From: Aurantiochytrium sp. KH105
Lineage: Eukaryota > Sar > Bigyra > Thraustochytrida > Thraustochytriidae
Length of the DNA: 64,000 nucleotides
Direction of reading: 5' to 3'
NCBI GenBank assembly: GCA_003116975.1
Contig: BGKB01000159.1
Span: forward strand, 117,891 to 181,890
Of this stretch, positions 31,301 through 43,300 are shown in pieces. Position 1 is the stretch's first letter, and each line of letters opens with the position of its first letter. The position numbers were made by a program, and so were the translations under genes. The notes beneath the pieces were generated by a model. That model worked only from the letters and a program-made list of their open reading frames with translations, made no database searches and was not told the DNA's origin.

Positions 31301-34300
31301 CTCTCTGTGGGATCCAGCACGGATGCCCAAGGTGGGTCGCTCGACTTGCGTGCCGGTGATGTCACTTCTGGTGGTTTTGAGGCTGGATCGATTGCCCTTC
31401 GCAGTGGCGCAAGCTCTGAGAGCTCGAGCGGAAGTATCTCCCTGGAGACCAGCGATGCCGCACAGAGTGGGGCCTCGGGACTTGTACGCATCAACACAGG
31501 TACAACTGCCGAGGGAAGCTCTGGGACGATCTCGCTTCAGACGGGCGATGCAACAGAGGGCAAAGGTGGAGACATCATTCTCAAGGTTGGATCTGGAGAC
31601 TCAGGCACGGCTGGTGCTGTTGAGATTAGCGCTGGAGACATGACCAACACGGCAGGCGGCGATGTGAGTATCTCCTCCGGGTCGAGCACGCAAACGCACA
31701 GCGGCGATGTCGTCATCGAATCCCCCAGCGGAGGTGTCAATGGTAACAGTGGTACTCTCCGCCTTTCAACGGGTGCTGGCGGGGTGGCTTCGGGGTCTTC
31801 TGGTGAAATCATCCTGGAGACCGCAGGTGCCTCGATGGGCGAATCGGGGTCAATCACCTTGTCGGCAGGCCAAGCGAGCGAAGACGGTGGTTCTATCTTA
31901 TTGCAAGCTGGCCAGTCCTCGAGTGAAAGTGGTGGCAACCTTACCATGTTTGCCGGCACATCGCAAACCGGTGCTGGCGGCAGCGTGAACATTACGTCCG
32001 GCTCTGGCAGATCGCAGAGTGGTAATGTCACCATCGCGTCGAGCCATGCGACTTACCAGGACGGTCGATCCGGCTCCCTCGTTCTTGCGTCAGGCACGTC
32101 GCACGAGACAGCCGGAAACCTGACCTTTTCCGTGGGTCGCACCCTCGGATCTTCAAACCAAGGTGGCAGTGTTCGAGTATATGCTGGTAACGCCACGAGT
32201 AGTACCGGTGGGGAAATCATCATTCAGTCCGGCGGCAGCACTACCTCCTCAAGTGGAGCGATTCGCATTGAAACTTCTGGAAGCGGCTCAGGCGGGACAA
32301 GTGGACCCATCTATTTGTCCACCGGCTTTGCGATGGAAGACGCGTCTGGCGCCATCCGCATTGTCACGGGAGATGCTGACGCAGGACGTGCAGGGAATAT
32401 CGAAATTAACGTCGGATCTGGTGAGTCTGGTGACGGTGGTAGCGTAAGCATCACGGCAGGTCACACGCGAGCCGTGAATCACGTCGGCGGCGATATCGCT
32501 ATTTCATCTGGATCGAGTGTCTCGTCATCTAGCGGCGGGGTGGCTATTGCTACCGCTTCTGGTGGCTCAGCCGGGCGAAGTGGGGAAATTAACCTCTCCA
32601 CAGGTACGGGAGACGCTCAAGGATCGGGTGCTATCCGCGTACGAACAGGAAACTCGGCGTCCGCCAGTGCTGGAGGCATCTTTATCCAACCTGGCGACAG
32701 CGACGCTGTCGATACCGCGGACGACGGAGTGGTACGGATCGCCGCAGGTGATGTCTCTCATGGCACTGCCCCAGGCGTTTCCGTGCTCGGTGGCTCGAGC
32801 GGAACTTCGACGAGCGGAAATGTGAGCGTCGCTTCGCAAGACGCTGGAACGAGTGGATCGAGCGGGCGTATTAGCCTCGAGACCGGTCTTGGCGGATCCG
32901 ATGAGGGGGGTTCCGGAGGCATCTACGTTGCCACAGGCGACGTGCCAAGCGATGGCGCTGCTGGCTCCATAGATCTCCTCGTGGGCTCGAGCTTTGATAC
33001 TGCCGGTAGCAATATCTCGCTAACGGCAGGCTACAGCGCCGGAAACTCCGAAACTGGTGGCAGTGTCATCCTGTCTTCTGGTGGCAGTGCCAGAGCAGAT
33101 AGCGGGCGTATCATTCTCTCCACGGCTCAGGCTGGCTCTCAAGGTAACAGTGGCGGAATTGTGCTTGATACCGGCAGTGCGGAAGAGGGCGACTCGGGTA
33201 GCATAACTCTGAATACTGGTTCGTCTGAGTCTCGTGGCGTGGCTGGCGACATCACCGTCGCGGTCGGCGAGTCTTCTGCCGGTGACGGTGGGGTGATTTC
33301 CCTCATGGCGGGGAAAACTATCGCGCCTGGTGCGGATGGTGGCAGCATTGAGATCTTGTCCGGAGAAACCAAGAGCGCAACGAGCGGCTTGGTGCGTATT
33401 GCCTCGGCCGCGGCGTCCGAGTCGGGTGGGTCCATGAGCGGAAGTGTTGAGATTGAGACGGGCGATTCCGTTTCAAGCACAACGGGCTCAGTCGGCATCC
33501 GTACAGGCTCGGCGGCCACTTCATCGGGTGATATCATTCTCGAAAACGGCGCCTCGGAATCCGGAACTGGTGGATCCATCTCAATTCTCGCTGGAAGCTC
33601 TTCGAGCAGTACTGGTGGATCAATCTCGCTTATTGCTGGTTCGAGCGACGCTCGAGGAAGTGGCAGCATTCAGATTGCCACCAGCAGTGCCGGTGCACTT
33701 GCGACATCTGGCGACATTTCCCTTTCGACGGCGGAAGGGCCGGGCGGCTCTGGTGGGCTTTCGCTGCACACGGGTGGCTCTGAAGATGGCACCAGTGGGT
33801 CCATCTCTTTGGTTGCTGGTACCGCTGAACAAGGTGGAAATGTTGACGTTGCTGCGGGCAACACGACTGGCAGCTTTCGTGCCGGAAATCTGACGCTGAG
33901 CGCTGGTCATCACTCGGCAAATGTTGCCTCGGGAGGCGGAGGCAGCATCTCCATTCGAGCTGGTGACGATGACTCCTCGCGGAGCCATAGCTCCCTGGGC
34001 GGTGGGGATATTCGCCTTGATGCCGGATCTGCGGCAGGAGCTCGACCCGGTGGCGCGATTTCCCTTTCAACTGGCGCGAGCGGGGGGCGGTCTTCTGGAA
34101 GCTTTTCGGTACAAACGGCGAGTGGGGAGGCCACTACAGGAGCCATCTCTCTCGCTACTGGAGATAGCCAGGAGGCTCCTTCGGGTTCTATTGTGATCTC
34201 CACGGGAAGTGCTTTGAGCGATTCAGCCGGTAGTATTAATCTCAGCGTCGGCGCGAGCGCTGAAGCCGGTGGAGAGATTAGCTTGCATGCCGGTGACAGT

Positions 34301-37300
34301 GCGACGAGTGTGGGTGGACGTGTGGATATTCTGTCTGGAGCATCTTCCACAGCAACCGGGACTTCAGGGGACATCTCAATTGCTTCTGCAGGCGAAACCG
34401 GCGCGCACCCTGGCGGAACGGGAGCCGTCACGCTTGCAAGTGGCTCTGGCTCTGGCGCGACGGGTGGTATCGAACTCTCAACGGGTGTCTCCTCGTCAAG
34501 TAAGGCAGGCTCCGTCTCTATCGCGGTCGGCTCCTCTGCTTCCGGGTCTGGATCAGGGGTCGAGATATCTGCAGGATCTCAAGTAGCCTTGACCTCGTCT
34601 GCGTCTCGGACAGGGGGCAACATCGAACTTCGCTCGGGCGAATCGTCCCTCTCTTCTAGCGGAGCGATCTCGATTTCAACACCTGATGCTGGCTTGAAGG
34701 GCTCGTCGGGCAGCATTTCGCTCTCGGTTGGAACAGCGACTTCCTCGTTATCGGGAGGTAGCATCACCCTCGCCAGCGGTGGTGCCTCGTCAGGCACTGG
34801 TGGCGCGATTGATATTCTCTCCGGTGCGGCGACCAATGGTCGTGGCGGCGCAATCAGCGTTGCAGTTGGGCGCAGTGCGTCTGGAAGTGGTGGAGACATT
34901 CTCATCGCCTCGGGAACTTCTGATGAAGCCAGTGGTGGACTCGTGAACATTTCGGCAGGAGCAGGCGATGACCGAGGTGGCGATCTCGTGATCGTCGCCG
35001 GGCCTTCGTATGGAACAAGCACAAGAACTTCGCTAGGAGGAAATCTCAATATCTCAGCAGGTCTTTCGCGGAAGGCCCTGGGTGGCAACCTTACAATCGA
35101 ATCTGGCGCGAGTTTGACGTCGAGCAGTGGCAACCTTGCAATTGCGACTGGGATCGCCGAAGAGACCTCAGGAACCCTGAGCTTGACAACAGGTAGAGCC
35201 GCCGTGGGTTCTTCAGGCACCCTGCAGCTCCGTACTGGCGTCGCGAGCGAAGGTAAGGCCGGAGGTATCGAGATTGCCGCAGGTGCTTCCGAGGCCAGCA
35301 GCGCTGGAGCTGATGTCTCCATCATGGCAGGAAACGCGACGGAAGAAGACGCCTCTGGAGGTCGCCTGCGCTTGTTCTCTGGTCCTGGTGAGGCAATCAG
35401 TGGTTCTGTATCCCTCGGATCTTCGTCCAGCTCTCTTAGTGGGTCCGTTCAAATTGCCTCTGGTGAAGCCACAAATGGTGATTCCGGAGCTATCTTCCTC
35501 GGATCCGGAGCATCGACCAATGGGGCTAGCGGGAGCGTGACCATTGGCGCGGGCTCCGGAACCAGGGGCTCAGGGGGGGATGTCTTCCTTTCCGCTGGCT
35601 CGCAGAGTACCGGAGAAGGAACCACAGGCGGCGCAATCAATCTTCAGAGTGGCGCGAGTTCGGCGTCAACAAGCGGAGATGTGAACATTGCCACGGCTTC
35701 TGCAGGGGAAGCCGGTGTATCAGGGAAGATCTCCTTGTCGACAGGAACATCCTCTGTGGGCGACAGCGGAATGCTGTCTCTGACTACGGGCGATGCAGAT
35801 TATGGTGCTGCAGGCAACATTGCCATTTCGATTGGGGTGGCGTCTGTTGGAACGGGAGGAAATTTTACTCTTGATGCAGGAAACACCACCTCAAATCGTG
35901 ACGGTGCTCGCGGCGGAAGCGTGGCGATTCGTTCTGGTTACTCCTCTGAAGCGAGCAGTGGTCCAATTCAGATCGAGACCGCAATGGGGGGCGCAGCAGG
36001 CGATTCGGGAACTCTCGCTCTAGGCTCTGGCGCGGCTGTTCTCGGGAATTCCGGAACCGTGATCCTTGGTTCTGGAAGTAGTGCAGCCGGCACGAGTGGT
36101 GCCGTGCGCCTTACAACAGGCACTTCGGTGTCAGACGGCATGGCTGGTAACATCGAACTTGAGGTAGGCGAGTCCCAAGATGGCAATGGTGGCGATGTCG
36201 TTATTTTTGCTGGTAATACCAGCTCTGCTGGAGGTTCTGGAGGTAGCGTGTACTTGCATGCAGGTGGGGGTGGCGATTTCGCTTCGAGCGGATCCATTTT
36301 CCTCGCTACCAACGCCTCTGGGCTTGGCTCTGGGGGCATTTCTTTAAGCACAGGTGCCGCAAGTTCTACTTCTGCCGAATCCGGATCGGTCTCAATTACT
36401 ACTGGCTCCTCTGCTCTTGGCGAAGCAGGCGCGATCAATATTGTGCCCGGGGCTACGGCGAGTGAGAGCCACGCTGGGGCTCGCGTTCTCATTGCTGGTG
36501 GGGACTCGGAGTCTCTGTCAGGAGGCAAATTGACCTTGCGTAGCGGCGCATCTCTTACTTCTTCGAGTGGAGATGTTGAGATCCTCACCAGTGGAGTGCA
36601 GGGCGGTTCGAGTGGTAAGGTGCTCTTGCAAACCGGATCCTCGACAAATGGCGACACCGGGAGCATTGAGCTGAGCACGGGTGACGTGGGGTCTTCAGGT
36701 CAAGCTGGTGCGATCAGCCTTTCGGCAGGAAGCAGTGACAGTGCTCAGGGCGCTGGAATTTCTCTCCGCGCTGGCGAGACGACCATGCGAGCCTCTTCTG
36801 GCGGCGAAGTGTCAATTGTATCTGGGGCCTCACTCGACTCAGGTACGACGGGTGGAGTGTCGTTGTCAACGGCTGACTCCACTGACGGTGCTACTGGTGA
36901 TATCAGTTTTATCACTGGTGTGGCCACAGGTGCATCTTCTGGCGCAATCAGGCTGAGCACCGGTGCATCCGCTGCTGATGGCGCGGCAGGTAAAATCGTC
37001 CTTGCAGTCGGCGGCGCTGACGAAGGTGCCGGTGGAAATATTGAGCTTTCTGCCGGCGCCGGCACAACTGTTGGCGGCTCGTTGCTAATGCAAAGCGGTG
37101 AAGCGCCGAGCGGCGAGGCCACCGGAAGTGTGGCCATTTCCTCGGCTGACGCAACATCTGCCGACTCGGGAATGGTCACAATTGGTTCTGGAGTAAGCTC
37201 GAGTGGGTCTTCCGGAATTACAAGTGTGGTGACCGGCGATGCAGCAGCAGCAGGTGCAGTTCACGTTTCAGCTGGTTCCAGTAGTGTTGCAACAAGTGGC

Positions 37301-40300
37301 GCGAACGTCGAGATCCAGGCAGGTGCCGCGACTGCGGAGTTGAGCACTGGTGGAGATGTGTCGATCCTCTCGGGCGAAGGCATTGATGGATCCGGAAGCA
37401 TCGCGCTCGGATCCGCGGACTCGAGCTCCCTTGAAAGCGGCACGGTGAGCATCGCTACTGGTGCTGCGGGCTCGAACGCAATGCACAACTCGGGCGAGCT
37501 TTCACTCTCGACAGGATCTGCCGGGAACTCGGGCGGCGTCAGCATCAGCACTGGAGCAGCAGAAACTGCTCAAGCTGGTTCGATCGATCTTCTGGTGGGA
37601 GACAGTGCTGGCGCAACAGGCGGGAACATCGTCCTCTCAGCTGGCGCTGCTTCAGCAACAGGTGGCAGTGTGTCCATCACTGGAGGCGAAGGACCAACGC
37701 TAAGCGGTGATGTGCGCATTCGGGGTGGTGCTGTTCCATCTGGTGGCAGCACTGGCGGCAATGTCATCCTCGCGTCTGGCGGCATAGGTGCCACGGTGGA
37801 ACTGCAAACCTCAGCGGGGAATGCGGTCGTCACAGTTGACGACAGCGGTGCGCTCACGCTCAAGTCATATGATAGCGAAGCGATCACTGTCGACGCAGCT
37901 GGAACCCTCGATTTCCAAGCTCGTTCTGCCACGGGAACGCGATTTTGGTCGAGCACAGGTAATGAGACTGTGTTTCGGATTGAAGACGATGAGGTCGACT
38001 CCCATGTGCCCTTGCACACGCCGAGCACACAAAGTTCTTCAGACAGCCGCATCAAGCGCGACATCCAGGACGCAGACAAGAATGAAATCTTGCAAAGACT
38101 TCAGACAATCGAGGTGAAAAAGTACAAGTACACCGAGGAATGGGCCAAGGTGAGACGTCACGATGGAAGCTTTGTCCGCGGCGTCATCGCGCAACAACTT
38201 CGCGAGGTCTTTCCTGAGCACGTGAGCGTGAAAGCCTGGGGTATTCCGGAGCAAGGTATCTGGTACGAGGACTTTCACGTTATCGACAAGGTTGGTCTCA
38301 TCATCGATCTGGTTGCAGCAATGCAGGAACAGCATGCTCATTTCACGATTGGCGCTTCTGATGTGGGCGGAAGCTCTTCAGTTGCCATTCAATCTATCGA
38401 AGGAACGGAAGATCGCCCTGACACCGGCCATGTACGTGTTGCCTCGGGCGAAACCTTTTATGGGTCCTCGGGTAGCGTCTCAATCCAATCAGGAGACGCT
38501 CGCGAGGGTCCAGTTGGAGATATCGAGGTGATGGTCGGGACCGACAACGGAACCGTCGCGGATGTGGGGGGTGCTCTCCGTCTATCAGCAGGTGCGAAAC
38601 GATCTGGACGCGGCGGGGACTTTATTGCTGTTGCCGGCGTGGGAAGCACAGTCGGAGGTACCGCTCGCGTGAGTGCTGGCGACGGGAGCACGGGAGAAGG
38701 AGGCGCGATTCGTCTTGCCGCAGGCAGCAGCAACAGTGCGGCTGGTGGCCGCGCCTCTCTCCTTGGTGGCGACTCAAGTCTCGCCGCGGGCGGACATGTG
38801 GATATCACCGCAGGATCATCGCTCGGGGACGCCCAAGGCGGAAGCGTACATCTTCAAAGCGGCGGAAGTTCTCTCGGCGGGGACTCTGGTAATATCTCGG
38901 TCGCCACCGCTGAAAGTCTCAATGCTCAGAGCGGTGACATCAGTATCTCTACGGGCGCGAGCAACCTTGGCGTCGCAGGATCGATTCGCCTTGTATCTGG
39001 CGATAGCTCAATGCAGGCCGGGGACCTTGCATTCGCTGCGGGGTCTTCCACTGCAGGCCTCGGAGGAAGTGTGCGCATCTCCAGCGGAGCGTCGACTGGG
39101 CTCGATGCCGGAAACCTTGAACTTATCGCCGGTGATGGTCGAGCCGCAGCGGGTAATGTTTCCATTCTCGCAGGCGCAAGTTCCTCTGCTCTTGGTGGAA
39201 CTATTCTTCTTCGTGCTGGAGGCGGTCTCGGGTCTACAGACGGGGGCGACCTTGTTGCGCAGGCTGGTTTCTCTGAAGAAGGAGTGGGAGGTGCTCTCGT
39301 GTTCGCTTCTGGCGCTGGAGCGGAAGAAACTGGCCGCGTGGAAATCTCATCTGCTGTAAGTAGTGGAGAGACAGGTGGCGTTTCTGTTGTCAGCGGCGCC
39401 AGCGCAGCTGGTTCTTCGGGAGATGTCTATCTGGCCTCTGGAAGGGCGGCTAGCTCAAGTGGCTCAATCGTCCTCGAGACAGGCAACTCAACCGGTGCTA
39501 CTGCTGGAAACATTGAATTACGCGCAGGGTCTGGCCCATCTTCTGGCTCGGTGCTTTTGACACCAGGCGACGGCCCAACTAGCGGAGTCTTCATTCAAGA
39601 TGCTTTGCAGGAGCCCCGGGTCGAAGTATCGAGTGCCGGCGAGGTTCGCTTGAGCTCCAGCCCGTCCGAGGACGTAGTCTTCGAGCCTGGACATGACACG
39701 CGTATCGAGTTTTCGAACTCGGAGTCCGAGTTTACCATTGGTAACACGGAGAACATGGTTGACGGAAACATCACCTTCCGCATCCGGCAAGACGAGATTT
39801 ACGCGCATGTTCCCATCCAAGCTACCTCTGTGGTGTACCCGTCTGATCGACGGATCAAGCAGAATATCGAAGACGTCGATCAAGCGAGCGTCTACCACCG
39901 TTTGCAGCAGGTCGAGATGAAACAATACGAATATAACGCGCAATGGCGCTCGATTCGTGGCATGACGGAAAGCAAGGTCGTGCGTGGAGTGATTGCTCAG
40001 CAGCTTCGTGAAGTCTTCCCCGAGTACATCAATATCATCTCCAACTTGTCTTTCCCGGACAAAAACTTCGCGCTCGAGGAGTTTCACGAAGTGAACAAGC
40101 AAGCGATTACGCTTGATATTCTCGGCGCATTCCAGGTCCAACACAAGCGATTTACGCTTGGCGTTGATGAGACTGACAAAAGTGCTTCTGTTCGCGTGAC
40201 AACGGCGAATGGCGGAGACTATTTTTCTGCCGCTACCGCGGGAGTGGGCGCAAGTGGTGATATTGACATTACCACGGGAAATGCGGTCTTGGGCAAAGCA

Positions 40301-43300
40301 GGAGATGTTAACATTGCAACGGGCTCTTCAACCAGTGGTGCTGCGGGCAGCATCAACATTGGCCCTGGTGTCTCCGATTCCAGCTCTGGCGGAAAGCTGA
40401 CGCTCAGGGCAGGTGAGGCCAGAGCCGAAGCGATGCAAGGTGGAGATATCGTGATCGAGGCAGGCTCAAGTGCTTTGGCTACTGGAGGTGCCCTTGAATT
40501 CGCGACTGCTGCATCAAGCGCGCAGGGTAGCGGCTCCATCCATGTTGCTTCAGGCGCAGTTTCCTCCGCCGCGACTTCTGGCATGCTGTCGCTTGGAACA
40601 GGAAGCTCGCAGGGTCGCGCAGGAGATGTTGAGGTCAACCCGGGGTCTTCACAAAGCGGAGCCGCCGCATTGCGTCTCGCAGGAGGCTCGAGCTATGAAG
40701 CACAAGGTCAGGGAGGGGCCGTCGAAGTGACCACGGGCGCCAGCTTTTCCGAGGGACAATCGGGCAATCTTGCGCTTCGTAGCGCCGATTCGGACCAGTC
40801 CTCTGGTGGGGTAGAGCTGAGCAGCGGCGTAGCTCAGGGAGCCACGTCTGGAGGAGTGCTTGTTCGGACAGGCGAAGGGTCGTCACAAAGCGGCGAGCTC
40901 GCGCTCCGAACAGGGGCTACGAGCAAAGGACCCGCAGGGTCAATTGTGCTTGCTGCTGGCGAGTCTTCCTCCAAAGGCGGAAGCATCGCGCTCTCCTCAG
41001 GGTCTGCACCGAATGGTGGCACGGCGGGCGACATTTCCCTTAATGCCGGTTCGGGCACGTCTGGGGGTAAACTCAGCTTCAGCGCAGGAGAATCGACCGC
41101 GGAAGGCGGTGGCTCCGTTGCAATTCAGGCCGGAGGCTCTTCTGCGACGACTCTTGCAAGCGCACAAGGTGGTGAGGTAACGATCGAGGCTGGCGCAAGT
41201 GCTCTGGGCACGGGTGGCCAGGCAAGCCTCGTCGGAGGCAATGGTGCTATTGGAGGTGGTCTGAGCTTGAAATCGGGAAGCTCTTCGAATGGTCTCACGA
41301 GCGACCTCACTATTCAAGGCGGTGATGTTCTATTCGTCGAAGACGTCGAGCTTCTCGAAGCCACGTTGGACAGCCAGGCGACGGCCTTCAATGCTGGCCC
41401 TATCACCGTGCGTGGAGGTACTTCCCGGGTGACTGGGGTAACTGGCGGCTGGCTTGATCTTCGAGCCGGTGCCGGAGCAAGCGATCGCATCTCCGGTGGT
41501 TCTGTCTTGATGTACTCTGGCGAAGGCGGCGCTCAGGGTTCAAGCGGTAACATCACCTTTGCTTCTGCGGCTTCGTCCGCCACTGGTAACGTTCGCATTG
41601 CTTCTGGCGCCGCGGCTGAGCTCGACAGTGGTAATATTGTCGTGGCCTCTGGCAACTCGGACGGTGGCAAATCCGGAAACGTGACACTTCAGGCAGGAAA
41701 TGCGGGCGAATCCTCGGCCGGGAGCGTCTTTATTGAGAGCGGTAGCTCAGATGTCGTCGCCGGAGATGTACGGATTTCCGCTGGCGCGTCAACCGAGGCT
41801 CGTGGCGGAGCCATCGAGCTCCGAACCATCGCAGGCGCGGAGACTGTCGCCGGTGATATTGTGATCGCTCCGGGAGACAGTACGTCGGGCGACGAAGGTC
41901 TCGGCAGCGCTGGTTCTGTCGTGCTTCGCGCAGCTTCAGACTCTGGCGAAGCGTCCGGAGGAGACATTCTCATTGAGGGAGGCCATGCTCGCAACGTGGA
42001 CGGGCGCGGCGGCCAGGTATCGATCTCTGCGGGATCAGCGAACAAATTTACTGGCGGAATGCTCTCACTAGCAAGCGGGTCCAGCGTTCTCGGGTCCTCG
42101 GGTGAGGTAATCATCTCCTCGGCCGAAGCTCCTGAAGAATTCTCTGGGTCGGTTGCTGTGACTTCTGGCACTGCCAACCTTCAAAGCGGAGACGTAGAAG
42201 TGTCGAGTGGAGCTGCCGACCAGCGCTCTGGCGATTTGCGTCTCCGCGTTGGCGCGGGTGCCAGCAATGCGGGGACGCTTCAAGTTTTCGGTGGACAGTC
42301 GACTCGGGGTCTCGGTGGCGACATCGAGGTGCTTAGTGGAGCCACGGAAACAGGCTCTCGCACTGGAGCAATCTCCATCAGCTCTGCCGGAGGCGAAGAA
42401 AAGGGAGTAAAGTCTGGTGACCTGACGCTGTCCAGTGGGAGCGCAGTTGAGGGTGTCTCGGGGTCGATCGCTATTTCGGCAGGTCACGGCGGCCAAGGTG
42501 GCGGCAGCCTCGACTTCCAGGCTGGACCGAGCGACGAGTCATTTGGCGGAAGCGTTGCGCTTTCTGCTGGTGCGTCGAAAGAGGATCAAGCCGGTTCTGT
42601 CGAGATCCTTGGTGGCACTTCCTCTTCTGCAAATGGTGGGGCCGTTGCAATTCAAGCCGGAGATGGAAGCACAGGCGCGGGCGACTTGTCCCTCGGCGCA
42701 GGCTCCACGACAGGGCGAGAGGCAAGCGGTGGCTCGGTCTCCATTTCTGCCGGAAGCGCGGGTACGTCGGGTAACGGTGGAGATCTGACGATGCAGGCCG
42801 GCGCAGGATCACGCAAGTTTCGGGGCGGCCATGCTGTCCTCCGTAGTGGTGATACCACTGAGAAAGGGGGCATGGCCGGGGATGTCCTTGTTTCAACCGG
42901 AAGCAACGATGCTGGTGGCTCGGGCTTGATCAGCTTGACCACGGGTGCCAACTCATTGCAGTCGGGTTCGATCGAGCTCACAACGAGCGATGCTGTCGAA
43001 CAGTCGGGGTCCATCCTCCTGTCGACTGGTTCCACTGATGAAGAGGGTGAGACAGCTGGTTCCATCGAGTTGTCGGTAGGCGCAACTGCAACTGGTGATG
43101 GCGCCTCAATCATCGCGCGCGCTGGAAAAGCCACAGGCGAGGCAAGCTCGGGAGGTGGAATCGACCTTTTCGCCGGCTCAAGCCAGGATGGTGTTGGCGG
43201 ACTCACGCGAATTTCAGGAGGTGCCTCTACGTCGGGTTCGCAAGCTGGCTCCGTCTCCATTATTGGAGGTGAAGCCGCCAAGGGCATCGGAGGGCATATC

